This document shows positions 1 through 5,468 of a stretch of DNA of 6,754 nucleotides, in pieces. The first letter of the stretch is position 1, and each line of letters opens with the position of its first letter. The notes under the pieces are model-generated. The model saw nothing but the letters and a program-made list of their open reading frames with translations. It ran no database searches and was not told the origin of the DNA. The position numbers and the translations under genes are program-made. This stretch comes from JANXSD01 sp043758125 (lineage in GTDB: Bacteria; Bacteroidota; Bacteroidia; AKYH767-A; OLB10), in contig JAYVOC010000131.1 in the NCBI GenBank assembly GCA_043758125.1, positions 1 to 6,754 of the forward strand. Direction: 5' to 3'.

Positions 1-82
1 CAGTATCGTTTTCAAAAATCATCATTAGATCAACATCTTTAGGTTCTAATGCTCTTAAAATTACGCTTATTCCTCGAATCAT
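1..82 (-). CDS. GNAT-family N-acetyltransferase, N-terminal fragment (runs off the left edge)
   Basis: Only the first 27 codons are in the window; the rest lies beyond position 1. The minus strand reads MIRGISVILRALEPKDVDLM and continues into MIFENDT. The pattern 'LRALEPxDxxLM..ENDT' is typical of the first strand and helix of RimJ/RimL-like GNAT acetyltransferases, which move an acetyl group from acetyl-CoA to an amine. The substrate cannot be told from this fragment. The ATG (80-82) overlaps the dapF stop codon in an ATGA arrangement, so the gene is probably co-transcribed and translationally coupled with dapF. From memory, a GNAT gene directly after dapF is a recurring order in Bacteroidota, which supports the call. 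The family assignment rests on one short motif and is moderate. Confidence 0.66.
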   Translation of the reverse strand, partial: MIRGISVILRALEPKDVDLMMIFENDT

Positions 83-870
83 ATAATCTCTATCGTTCCA
101 TCAAATACAAATTCAGCTGGACCTTCCAACCAAATATTTTTAAACTCGTTGCCTAGCTTTTCGAACTTAACAAATAAATTTCCTCCACATGATATCACTT
201 CACAACCTTTGTTATCGGAAGCAATTTTTTGGGTAGCAGCGGCCGCAATTACGGAGGCAGTTACACCAGTTCCGCAACTTAATGTTTCATCTTCTACTCC
301 ACGTTCAAAAGTGCGAATATACAATTTCGAATTTTCAACTTTTACGAAATTAACATTCGTACCATGCTGTTTGAATTCAATACTATTTCTAATAAATTTT
401 CCTTCAGCAAGAACATCAATAATCTCAGGATTTTCTACCCATCTTACAATGTGTGGAGAACCTGTATCAACAAAACAATCGCCACCCTCTCTAAGTTTCA
501 CTTCACTCACATTTCCCATTCGTAATGAAACCCAATTACGCTGTAAATCAACAATTGCTTCATGCTCGCCATCAGCAGCAATAAAAATAGTTTTATCAGA
601 AATATAACCTTTGTTAAACGCATACTGTACAAGACATCGTCCGCCATTACCACACATCGATCCTGGAAGTCCGTCGGCATTAAAATAGATCATTTCAAAA
701 TCATAATTTTGATGTCGTCGAATAATCATTAAGCCATCAGCACCAATTCCAAATTTTCGATTGCATAACTGTTCAATTTGATTCTTGTTAATCTCGAGAG
801 AAGAATTCCAAGCATCTAAAATCACAAAATCGTTACCTGTGCCTTGATATTTAAAGAAATGTATTTGCAT
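79..870 (-). CDS. dapF: Diaminopimelate epimerase
   Basis: This cytoplasmic, cofactor-independent epimerase converts LL-diaminopimelate to meso-diaminopimelate, the direct precursor of lysine and of the peptidoglycan cross-linking residue. At 263 residues it matches the usual family length (about 270) and is complete. It starts with the family N-terminus (FxKYQGTGNDFVILD, residues 5-19). The two catalytic cysteines are present: Cys73 in MCGNGGRC (72-79) and Cys199 in SCGTG (198-202). Substrate-binding segments are also visible: Asn13, Asn64, TGSPH (136-140), GTNVNF (170-175) and FERGVEDET (188-196, with Glu189). The fold is a pseudo-symmetric duplication with one cysteine from each half. The ATG at 868-870 has no Shine-Dalgarno sequence but exactly fits the family start. 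The stop overlaps the start of the downstream acetyltransferase by 4 bp. It is transcribed divergently from degP. Confidence 0.97.
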   Translation of the reverse strand: MQIHFFKYQGTGNDFVILDAWNSSLEINKNQIEQLCNRKFGIGADGLMIIRRHQNYDFEMIYFNADGLPGSMCGNGGRCLVQYAFNKGYISDKTIFIAADGEHEAIVDLQRNWVSLRMGNVSEVKLREGGDCFVDTGSPHIVRWVENPEIIDVLAEGKFIRNSIEFKQHGTNVNFVKVENSKLYIRTFERGVEDETLSCGTGVTASVIAAAATQKIASDNKGCEVISCGGNLFVKFEKLGNEFKNIWLEGPAEFVFDGTIEII

Positions 871-1080
871 CGCTGTAAAGTTAATTAAAACAACTTGTTT
901 TGCATTTATGAGTCTAAATACAAATTCTTCAGATAAAATGATTAAAAGTGTAAAGTGTTAATAGAAAGTTAAATTCATAGTAGTTTCACCAAATGAATTT
1001 TATTTTTGTTCGAGTTAATAAAAAAACTAAATTTATAAAAAATAGAATCAAACTTACCATCATTAAAAAAAACAAAAAAG
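871..1080. other. Divergent dapF/degP intergenic region
   Basis: This is an A+T-rich spacer of 210 bp between two divergent genes. Toward degP it carries one clear TAnnTTTG box (listed separately). Toward dapF I looked for the reverse complement, CAAAnnTA, and found only matches with two mismatches, such as the one near 931-938, so the dapF promoter is not assigned. I see no convincing operator palindrome, riboswitch fold or small gene. Confidence 0.5.
1001..1008 (+). promoter_or_regulatory. Probable degP promoter, -7 box TATTTTTG
   Basis: TATTTTTG matches the Bacteroidota -7 consensus TAnnTTTG exactly and lies 72 bp before the degP ATG, giving an A-rich leader of roughly 65 nt. No good -33 TTG or TTTG lies at the expected 17-23 bp spacing; the nearest candidates are TTTC at 984-987 and TTC at 974-976. 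The call therefore rests on the -7 box and its position. A-rich DNA will produce some such boxes by chance. Confidence 0.5.
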
Positions 1081-2520
1081 ATGAAAAAGTATGTTGGAGT
1101 ATTCCTCGTAGCCTTAATTGGGAGTGTTGTTGGCTCGGGATTCTATAATCATTATTTATTAAGCTCACAGATACATTCGGGTAAGTCATCTGTGATAGCG
1201 GCATCAACATTTCAAAATGTTAATTTTTCAACTGGCACTGCTTCTCCGGGTGATTTCACTGTTGCAGCAGAGGCTACAATACCCACAGTAGTACACGTTA
1301 AAACAACTTATGCTAGGCAAGCTGGATATAATAGTATTGATCCATTTAGTTTCTTCTGGGGCGCCCCGCAACAACCAGGAGGAACACAAGAGCAAGCAAC
1401 GGGTTCGGGAGTTATTATTTCAGAAGACGGTTATATCATCACTAATAATCACGTAGTAGATAAGGCGCAACAAGTAAACGTTACACTTGATGATAAACGC
1501 TCCTATGAAGCCAAAGTAATAGGAACAGATCCATCTACAGATTTGGCATTGCTAAAAATAGATGCGCATGGATTAAATTTTGCAGGTTATGGAAATTCAG
1601 ACGATGTACGAATAGGTGAATGGGTATTAGCGGTTGGTAATCCATTCAATTTAACTTCAACAGTTACCGCAGGAATCATAAGTGCTAAAGGAAGGAACAT
1701 TCATATTCTTCCTGATCAGAAATTTCCTATTGAATCCTTTTTACAAACAGATGCCGCTGTAAATCCTGGAAATAGTGGAGGCGCCTTAGTAAATACGCAT
1801 GGCGAATTAATAGGAATTAATGCTGCCATCGCTTCGAATACAGGTTCCTATGCTGGATATTCATTTGCGATTCCAGTAAACATTGTTAAAAAAGTAGTGA
1901 ATGACTTAGTTGAATTTGGATCTGTTCAAAGAGGATTTATAGGAATAAGTATTCGTGATATAGACGCTGAGTTTGCGAAAGAAAAAAATATTTCAACGCT
2001 AGATGGTGTTTATGTAAATGGAATCACTGACGACGGTGCAGCCTCCATATCAGGTATTAAAGAAGGTGACATTATTACGAGTATCAATGGTACTGAAATT
2101 AAAACTACCCCTGCTCTACAAGAACAAATTGGCAGATACCGTCCTGGAGATAAATTAACTGTTTCTGTTTTACGAGATAATAAAGAACGTAATTATGAAG
2201 TTACACTTCGAAATAAAGACGGAAATACTAAAGTAATCAAGAATGAAGTGGTGAATGTTTTAGGTGCTAAACTTGAGTCGTTGAATGATGCTGATCAGAA
2301 AAAACTTGGGATTAAAAATGGAGTAAAAATTAGTGATTTGTCAAATGGTAAATTACAAAATGCTGGTATTAAAGAGGGTTTTGTGATTACTTCTATCGAT
2401 AATAAACCTGTTAATTCTCCTAAAGATGTAACGAATTACCTCGAACAAAAATCTGGCGGAATATTAATTGAAGGAATTTACTTTAACGGAATGCGTGCTT
2501 ATTATGGTTTCGGCATATAA
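1081..2520 (+). CDS. degP: Do/HtrA-family periplasmic serine protease with two PDZ domains
   Basis: HtrA-type endopeptidase (S1C family) that degrades or holds misfolded envelope proteins. Residues 1 to about 27 (MKKYVGVFLVALIG followed by a short hydrophobic stretch) form a signal peptide or membrane anchor that sends the protein to the periplasm; no obvious cleavage site sits immediately after it. The chymotrypsin-like domain spans about 60-275 and contains the full triad: His124 in TNNHVVD, Asp154 in STDLALLKID and Ser232 in NPGNSGGAL, with family-like spacing. PDZ1 is about 284-377, opening with RGFIGI, the carboxylate-binding loop. PDZ2 is about 391-479, shorter, and runs to the C-terminus. 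The length of 479 residues is normal for DegP homologues. The ATG follows an A-rich leader without a Shine-Dalgarno sequence. The gene stands alone, with a promoter box upstream and a strong hairpin downstream. Protease identity is certain; the choice among DegP, DegQ and DegS-like roles is not settled, although two PDZ domains favour DegP/DegQ. Confidence 0.95.
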   Translation: MKKYVGVFLVALIGSVVGSGFYNHYLLSSQIHSGKSSVIAASTFQNVNFSTGTASPGDFTVAAEATIPTVVHVKTTYARQAGYNSIDPFSFFWGAPQQPGGTQEQATGSGVIISEDGYIITNNHVVDKAQQVNVTLDDKRSYEAKVIGTDPSTDLALLKIDAHGLNFAGYGNSDDVRIGEWVLAVGNPFNLTSTVTAGIISAKGRNIHILPDQKFPIESFLQTDAAVNPGNSGGALVNTHGELIGINAAIASNTGSYAGYSFAIPVNIVKKVVNDLVEFGSVQRGFIGISIRDIDAEFAKEKNISTLDGVYVNGITDDGAASISGIKEGDIITSINGTEIKTTPALQEQIGRYRPGDKLTVSVLRDNKERNYEVTLRNKDGNTKVIKNEVVNVLGAKLESLNDADQKKLGIKNGVKISDLSNGKLQNAGIKEGFVITSIDNKPVNSPKDVTNYLEQKSGGILIEGIYFNGMRAYYGFGI

Positions 2521-2548
2521 ATTGACGAAAAAATATTAAGGTTTTAAG

Positions 2549-2585
2549 AAAGAAAAGCGGGACATTTTTTGTTCCGCTTTTCTTT
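2549..2585 (+). terminator. Intrinsic terminator after degP
   Basis: A 15-bp stem (AAAGAAAAGCGGGAC at 2549-2563 with GTTCCGCTTTTCTTT at 2571-2585) contains a single G-T wobble and encloses a 7-nt loop of mostly T. The right arm is itself T-rich and serves as the U-tract. It begins 28 bp after the degP stop and isolates degP from rpoD. Confidence 0.85.
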
Positions 2586-2620
2586 TATGAATTAAAAATA
2601 AGTTGATAGTTTTTTTAAGA

Positions 2621-2647
2621 TTGTATGAAACTATTACCTTACATTTG
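2621..2647 (+). promoter_or_regulatory. rpoD promoter, TTG-N16-TACATTTG
   Basis: TACATTTG (2640-2647) is an exact TAnnTTTG -7 box. A TTG at 2621-2623, with a spacer of 16 bp, can serve as the -33 element, although 17-23 bp is the described range. It lies just downstream of the degP terminator and 54 bp before the rpoD ATG, which predicts a leader of about 45-50 nt. Because the box is the one RpoD of this phylum recognises, rpoD is probably autoregulated in the basic sense of being read by its own holoenzyme. Confidence 0.68.
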
Positions 2648-2701
2648 TAAGACACATGAATTAAGGCCGTAGCAATTTTCGTTTGATAAAAACACAAACC
2701 C

Positions 2702-3568
2702 ATGCGTCAACTTAAGATTACAAAATCGATTACGAATCGAGAAAGTGCATCACTTGAAAAATACCTATCTGAAATCGGTAAAGAAGGTATGATCAATGCT
2801 GAGGAAGAGGCCCGACTAGCATGTTTAATTCGAGAAGGTGATCAAGATGCCCTTGACAAATTAACAAAAGCGAATCTTCGTTTTGTGGTTTCCGTTTCGA
2901 AGCAATATCAAAATCAAGGTTTAAGTTTACCCGACTTGATAAACGAAGGAAACTTAGGCCTCATTAAAGCTGCTAAACGGTTTGATGAAACACGAGGATT
3001 CAAATTTATTTCCTACGCCGTTTGGTGGATTCGTCAAAGTATTTTACAAGCTATTGCAGAGCAATCGCGAATTGTAAGATTACCGCTAAATCAAGTAGGA
3101 TCATTAAGTAGGATTAGTAAAGCTTTTAGTAAGCTCGAACAGCAATTTGAAAGAGAGCCTTCGCATGAAGAACTTTCTGCTATTACTGAAATTTCTATTG
3201 ACAAGATATCTGATGCGCTTCGTGTTTCAAGTAGGCATGTCTCCATGGATGCTCCATTTGCAAATGGCGAAGAAAATACCCTTTTAGATGTGATTGAAGA
3301 TTCAGAATCTCCACGTGCAGATGTTCAATTGATGTCGGAATCCTTAAAAAAAGAAATTGACCGCTCATTAAATACGTTGAATGAAAGAGAACGCGAAGTG
3401 ATAAAATTATTTTTTGGAATTGGAACTACGCACGGATTAACCCTTGAAGAAATTGGAGCTAAATTTGATCTTACAAGAGAGCGTGTTCGTCAGATAAAAG
3501 AAAAAGCTATTCGAAGATTACGCCATAAAAACAGAAGTACAATATTAAAATCATATTTGGGAGATTAA
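2702..3568 (+). CDS. rpoD: Primary RNA polymerase sigma factor (sigma-70 group 1, short Bacteroidota type)
   Basis: This is the housekeeping sigma subunit that directs RNA polymerase to most promoters. At 288 residues it lacks region 1.1, which is normal for the primary sigma factor of Bacteroidota (sigma-ABfr type). Region 1.2 covers about 14-45. Region 2 covers about 50-122 and includes the core-binding and -10-recognition helices (LPDLINEGNLGLIKA at 76-90, RGFKFISYAVWWIRQ at 98-112). Region 3 follows (about 123-205, starting RIVRLPLNQ). Region 4 covers about 215-280 and ends in the -35-binding helix-turn-helix LTLEEIGAKFDLTRERVRQI (246-265). The N-terminus MRQLKITKSITNRESASL fits the family exactly and fixes the start. 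There is no Shine-Dalgarno sequence. The gene has its own promoter and a terminator shared with the convergent gap gene. Nothing is missing or unusual in the protein. Confidence 0.97.
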   Translation: MRQLKITKSITNRESASLEKYLSEIGKEGMINAEEEARLACLIREGDQDALDKLTKANLRFVVSVSKQYQNQGLSLPDLINEGNLGLIKAAKRFDETRGFKFISYAVWWIRQSILQAIAEQSRIVRLPLNQVGSLSRISKAFSKLEQQFEREPSHEELSAITEISIDKISDALRVSSRHVSMDAPFANGEENTLLDVIEDSESPRADVQLMSESLKKEIDRSLNTLNEREREVIKLFFGIGTTHGLTLEEIGAKFDLTRERVRQIKEKAIRRLRHKNRSTILKSYLGD

Positions 3569-3587
3569 CACGAATCCAAAATAATAA

Positions 3588-3621
3588 GCCCTGTAGTTTG
3601 ATAAAGTTTGTACTACAGGGC
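3588..3621. terminator. Bidirectional intrinsic terminator between convergent rpoD and gap
   Basis: GCCCTGTAGT (3588-3597) and ACTACAGGGC (3612-3621) form a perfect 10-bp GC-rich stem with a 14-nt loop. On the plus strand it is followed by GTTTTATTTTCT and on the minus strand by TTATTATTTT, so it can stop transcription from both sides. It starts 20 bp after the rpoD stop and ends 10 bp beyond the gap stop. Confidence 0.9.
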
Positions 3622-3631
3622 GTTTTATTTT

Positions 3632-5107
3632 CTAGTAATAGGTTAATCTAATTACTTGAGCCAAATATTTTGAATAACGAATTACCTGGCGGCTATAACC
3701 ATATTCGTTATCATACCAGATATACAATACCAAACTCTTTTTATCTTTTGAAACGATAGTAGCAGGGCTATCTACAATGGAAGCGCAAGGATTACCAATC
3801 AAATCACTTGATACAAGTTCATTGGAAGATGAGTATTGAATTTGCTCGATAAGTGGTCCGCGCAAAGCAGCATCCTTTAATATTTCATTAACCTCTTCTT
3901 TTGTAATTTCCTTTTTGACAGTAAGGTTTAAAATTGCAAGTGAAACATCAGGTGTTGGTACGCGAACAGCATTACCAGTAAGTTTACCTGCAAGCACAGG
4001 AATAACTTTTGCAACAGCTTTGTCAGCACCCGTTTCGGTGATAACCATATTCATTGCTGCAGAACGACCACGGCGATATTTATCGTGATAGTTATCAAGT
4101 AAATTTTGATCGTTAGTATAAGAGTGAATAGTTTCGATATGTCCTCTCTCAATACCAATAGTTTTTTCGATTACTGCAAGAATTGGAACAATTGCATTCG
4201 TAGTACAAGAGGCTGCTGAGAAAATAGTTTCTGTTTCACCACCATCATGTTCGTTAACGCCATAAACTACGTTTGGAATATCGCCTTTACCTGGAGCCGT
4301 TAATAATACACGATCCACTCCTTTAGCTTTTAAATGTTTGGATAAACCATCACGATCACGAGACACACCTGTATTATCAATAAGTAGCGCATTATTAATT
4401 CCAAAAGCAGAATAATCAATTTCATCGGGATTTTTAGCATCGATCACATAAATAGTATGGCCATTTACGATTAAGGCATTTTTATCATAGTCTTCTATTA
4501 CTGTACCTGGAAATGGTCCATGAACAGAATCATTTCTTAACAATTCTGCTCGTTTTGAAAGATCATCAGTAGCGCGACTACGAACAACGATGGCACGTAA
4601 CCGTAATTGTTCTCCCTTTCCTGCTTGTGCAACTAGTTCGCGAGCAAGGATTCGTCCGATACGTCCAAAACCATAGAGGATTACATCACGAGGAATCATC
4701 ACTCTTTTATCCTTTCCAATGAGGTCGATTAATTTTTTTGATAAAAAAGCTCTAGCATCATTATTAAAATCAGACATTTCGCTAATCCATTCAGCACCCA
4801 AACGGCCAATGTCTATACGTGATGGGGCAAGATCCATTTCTTTTAACAAACGCGCTAACATAAGCGTATCATTTACTGAAATAGGTTTCTTTACAAAATC
4901 TTTAGCGTATTGATGGAGATTTAGAATTTGACTAGCACTACGATCTACTAATTGATTTCTAAAAACGATTAATTCAACCGATTTATCAAACCAAAGATCA
5001 CCTGTGATATGAATCAGTTCTATTGCTGCCTTTTCTTGTTCTATCCAATCACATAATTGGTTTTGGTAGGTCTGCTGACCAGACTCATTAATCGTTGAAG
5101 TTGGCAT
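3632..5107 (-). CDS. gap: Glyceraldehyde-3-phosphate dehydrogenase, long form
   Basis: This cytoplasmic glycolytic/gluconeogenic enzyme oxidises glyceraldehyde 3-phosphate with phosphate to 1,3-bisphosphoglycerate. The catalytic part (about 140-490) has the Rossmann motif YGFGRIGR (145-152), DSVHGPFPG (193-201), the nucleophile Cys301 in SCTTN, the base His328 in TIHSYTNDQ (27 residues later, the classical spacing) and WYDNEYGYS (464-472). About 140 extra N-terminal residues precede it; this longer class (about 480 residues) is familiar from Bacteroidota and some Gammaproteobacteria, and the role of the extension is unknown to me. I place the start at 5105-5107 (MPTSTINESGQ), giving 491 residues. 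The open frame extends 34 codons further to 5209, but that stretch is unlike the family and the promoter box at 5130-5137 lies inside it. Where NAD-specific enzymes carry an aspartate (AINDL) this protein reads RSR (176-178), so use of NADP is possible. Confidence 0.95.
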   Translation of the reverse strand: MPTSTINESGQQTYQNQLCDWIEQEKAAIELIHITGDLWFDKSVELIVFRNQLVDRSASQILNLHQYAKDFVKKPISVNDTLMLARLLKEMDLAPSRIDIGRLGAEWISEMSDFNNDARAFLSKKLIDLIGKDKRVMIPRDVILYGFGRIGRILARELVAQAGKGEQLRLRAIVVRSRATDDLSKRAELLRNDSVHGPFPGTVIEDYDKNALIVNGHTIYVIDAKNPDEIDYSAFGINNALLIDNTGVSRDRDGLSKHLKAKGVDRVLLTAPGKGDIPNVVYGVNEHDGGETETIFSAASCTTNAIVPILAVIEKTIGIERGHIETIHSYTNDQNLLDNYHDKYRRGRSAAMNMVITETGADKAVAKVIPVLAGKLTGNAVRVPTPDVSLAILNLTVKKEITKEEVNEILKDAALRGPLIEQIQYSSSNELVSSDLIGNPCASIVDSPATIVSKDKKSLVLYIWYDNEYGYSRQVIRYSKYLAQVIRLTYY

Positions 5108-5129
5108 ATTGAGTTTTTTAGTGGGATCA

Positions 5130-5158
5130 CAAAGATAGTTAGTAGGATAAAAAAGTAA
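5130..5158 (-). promoter_or_regulatory. gap promoter, TTA-N18-TATCTTTG
   Basis: On the minus strand TATCTTTG (plus-strand 5130-5137) is an exact TAnnTTTG box. Eighteen bases upstream is TTA (5156-5158), one mismatch from TTG. Transcription would begin near 5123, leaving a leader of about 15 nt before the ATG at 5107. This promoter helps decide the start, because any start at 5209 would lie upstream of it. Confidence 0.68.
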
Positions 5159-5214
5159 GGCATAATGCAGATAAAAGTGCAAAATATCTGTAAATACATA
5201 AGAAACCAATTAAA

Positions 5215-5249
5215 CAAAAAAACAGCCTATCAAATTGAAAGGCTGTTTT
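5215..5249 (-). terminator. Intrinsic terminator of the tRNA-His gene
   Basis: AAAACAGCCT (5219-5228) and AGGCTGTTTT (5240-5249) form a 10-bp stem with an 11-nt loop. Read on the minus strand the hairpin is followed by a run of T to position 5216, then G. It begins 8 bp after the 3' end of the tRNA and should prevent read-through into gap. Confidence 0.85.
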
Positions 5250-5256
5250 ACATTTT

Positions 5257-5332
5257 GGGTGAAAGACGGGGCTCGAACCCGCGACCTCCTGAACCACAAT
5301 CAGGCGCTCTAACCAACTGAGCTACAATCACC
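5257..5332 (-). tRNA. tRNA-His (anticodon GTG)
   Basis: The minus strand folds into a full cloverleaf. The D-arm is GCTC-AGTTGGTTA-GAGC. The anticodon arm is CCTGA-TTGTGGT-TCAGG, with anticodon GTG at 5297-5295. The variable loop is AGGTC. The T-arm is GCGGG-TTCGAGC-CCCGT, with one G-U pair. The extra 5' G (G-1, position 5332) opposite C73 (5257) is the identity mark of histidine tRNA. CCA is not encoded. The acceptor stem is unusual: 5' GTGATTG against CTTTCAC leaves two adjacent T-T oppositions at 5-68 and 6-67. The gene has its own promoter and terminator and stands alone. Confidence 0.95.
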
Positions 5333-5344
5333 GTAAGGAGGGCG

Positions 5345-5375
5345 CAAAAATAGAACAATAAACAATGCAGCCAAA
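5345..5375 (-). promoter_or_regulatory. tRNA-His promoter, TTTG-N19-TATTTTTG
   Basis: On the minus strand TTTG (plus 5372-5375) and TATTTTTG (plus 5345-5352) are both exact matches to the Bacteroidota -33 and -7 elements, separated by 19 bp, the textbook arrangement. The -7 box ends 12 bp before the first tRNA base, so the 5' leader removed by RNase P would be only a few nucleotides. This is the best promoter in the window. Confidence 0.82.
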
Positions 5376-5455
5376 TAAGAATTGTTTATTTTATTCAAAT
5401 GTTAGCTGCTAAATGAAATTAAAACAGTTAAAATGCAAGAAGCCAGTTGAATGTA

Positions 5456-5463
5456 TAACTTTG
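5456..5463 (+). promoter_or_regulatory. copA promoter -7 box TAACTTTG, very close to the ATG
   Basis: TAACTTTG matches TAnnTTTG exactly and ends only 5 bp before the copA ATG. The expected transcription start, a few bases downstream of the box, falls on or next to the start codon. I see no TTG or TTTG at 17-23 bp spacing; TTA at 5428-5430 is 25 bp away. No obvious copper-regulator palindrome is seen in 5376-5455. Confidence 0.55.
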
Positions 5464-5468
5464 CAACA

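Noticed and set aside
149..607. Plus-strand open frame of 152 codons antisense to dapF
   Set aside because: It lies wholly within dapF, whose catalytic motifs are intact; the translation is low-complexity Ser/Thr/Pro-rich with no recognisable domain. It is a shadow of the real gene.
924..938. Possible minus-strand promoter boxes for dapF
   Set aside because: The best candidates have two mismatches to TAnnTTTG, so they cannot be told from chance in A+T-rich DNA.
986..1210. Minus-strand open frame of 74 codons overlapping the degP start
   Set aside because: It runs through the degP signal sequence and its promoter region. The hydrophobic stretch comes from AT-rich DNA, and there is no promoter box or family resemblance.
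2678..2685. Second possible rpoD promoter box TTCGTTTG
   Set aside because: It has one mismatch to TAnnTTTG and no -33 element at 17-23 bp; the exact box at 2640-2647 explains the gene better.
4719..4913. Plus-strand open frame of 64 codons antisense to gap
   Set aside because: It sits inside the conserved N-terminal extension of gap and has no start signal or recognisable domain.
5341..5468. Possible small gene or copper-responsive operator between tRNA-His and copA
   Set aside because: The AT-rich spacer holds the tRNA promoter on the minus strand and the copA box on the plus strand; I found no open frame with a plausible start and no clear palindrome between them.
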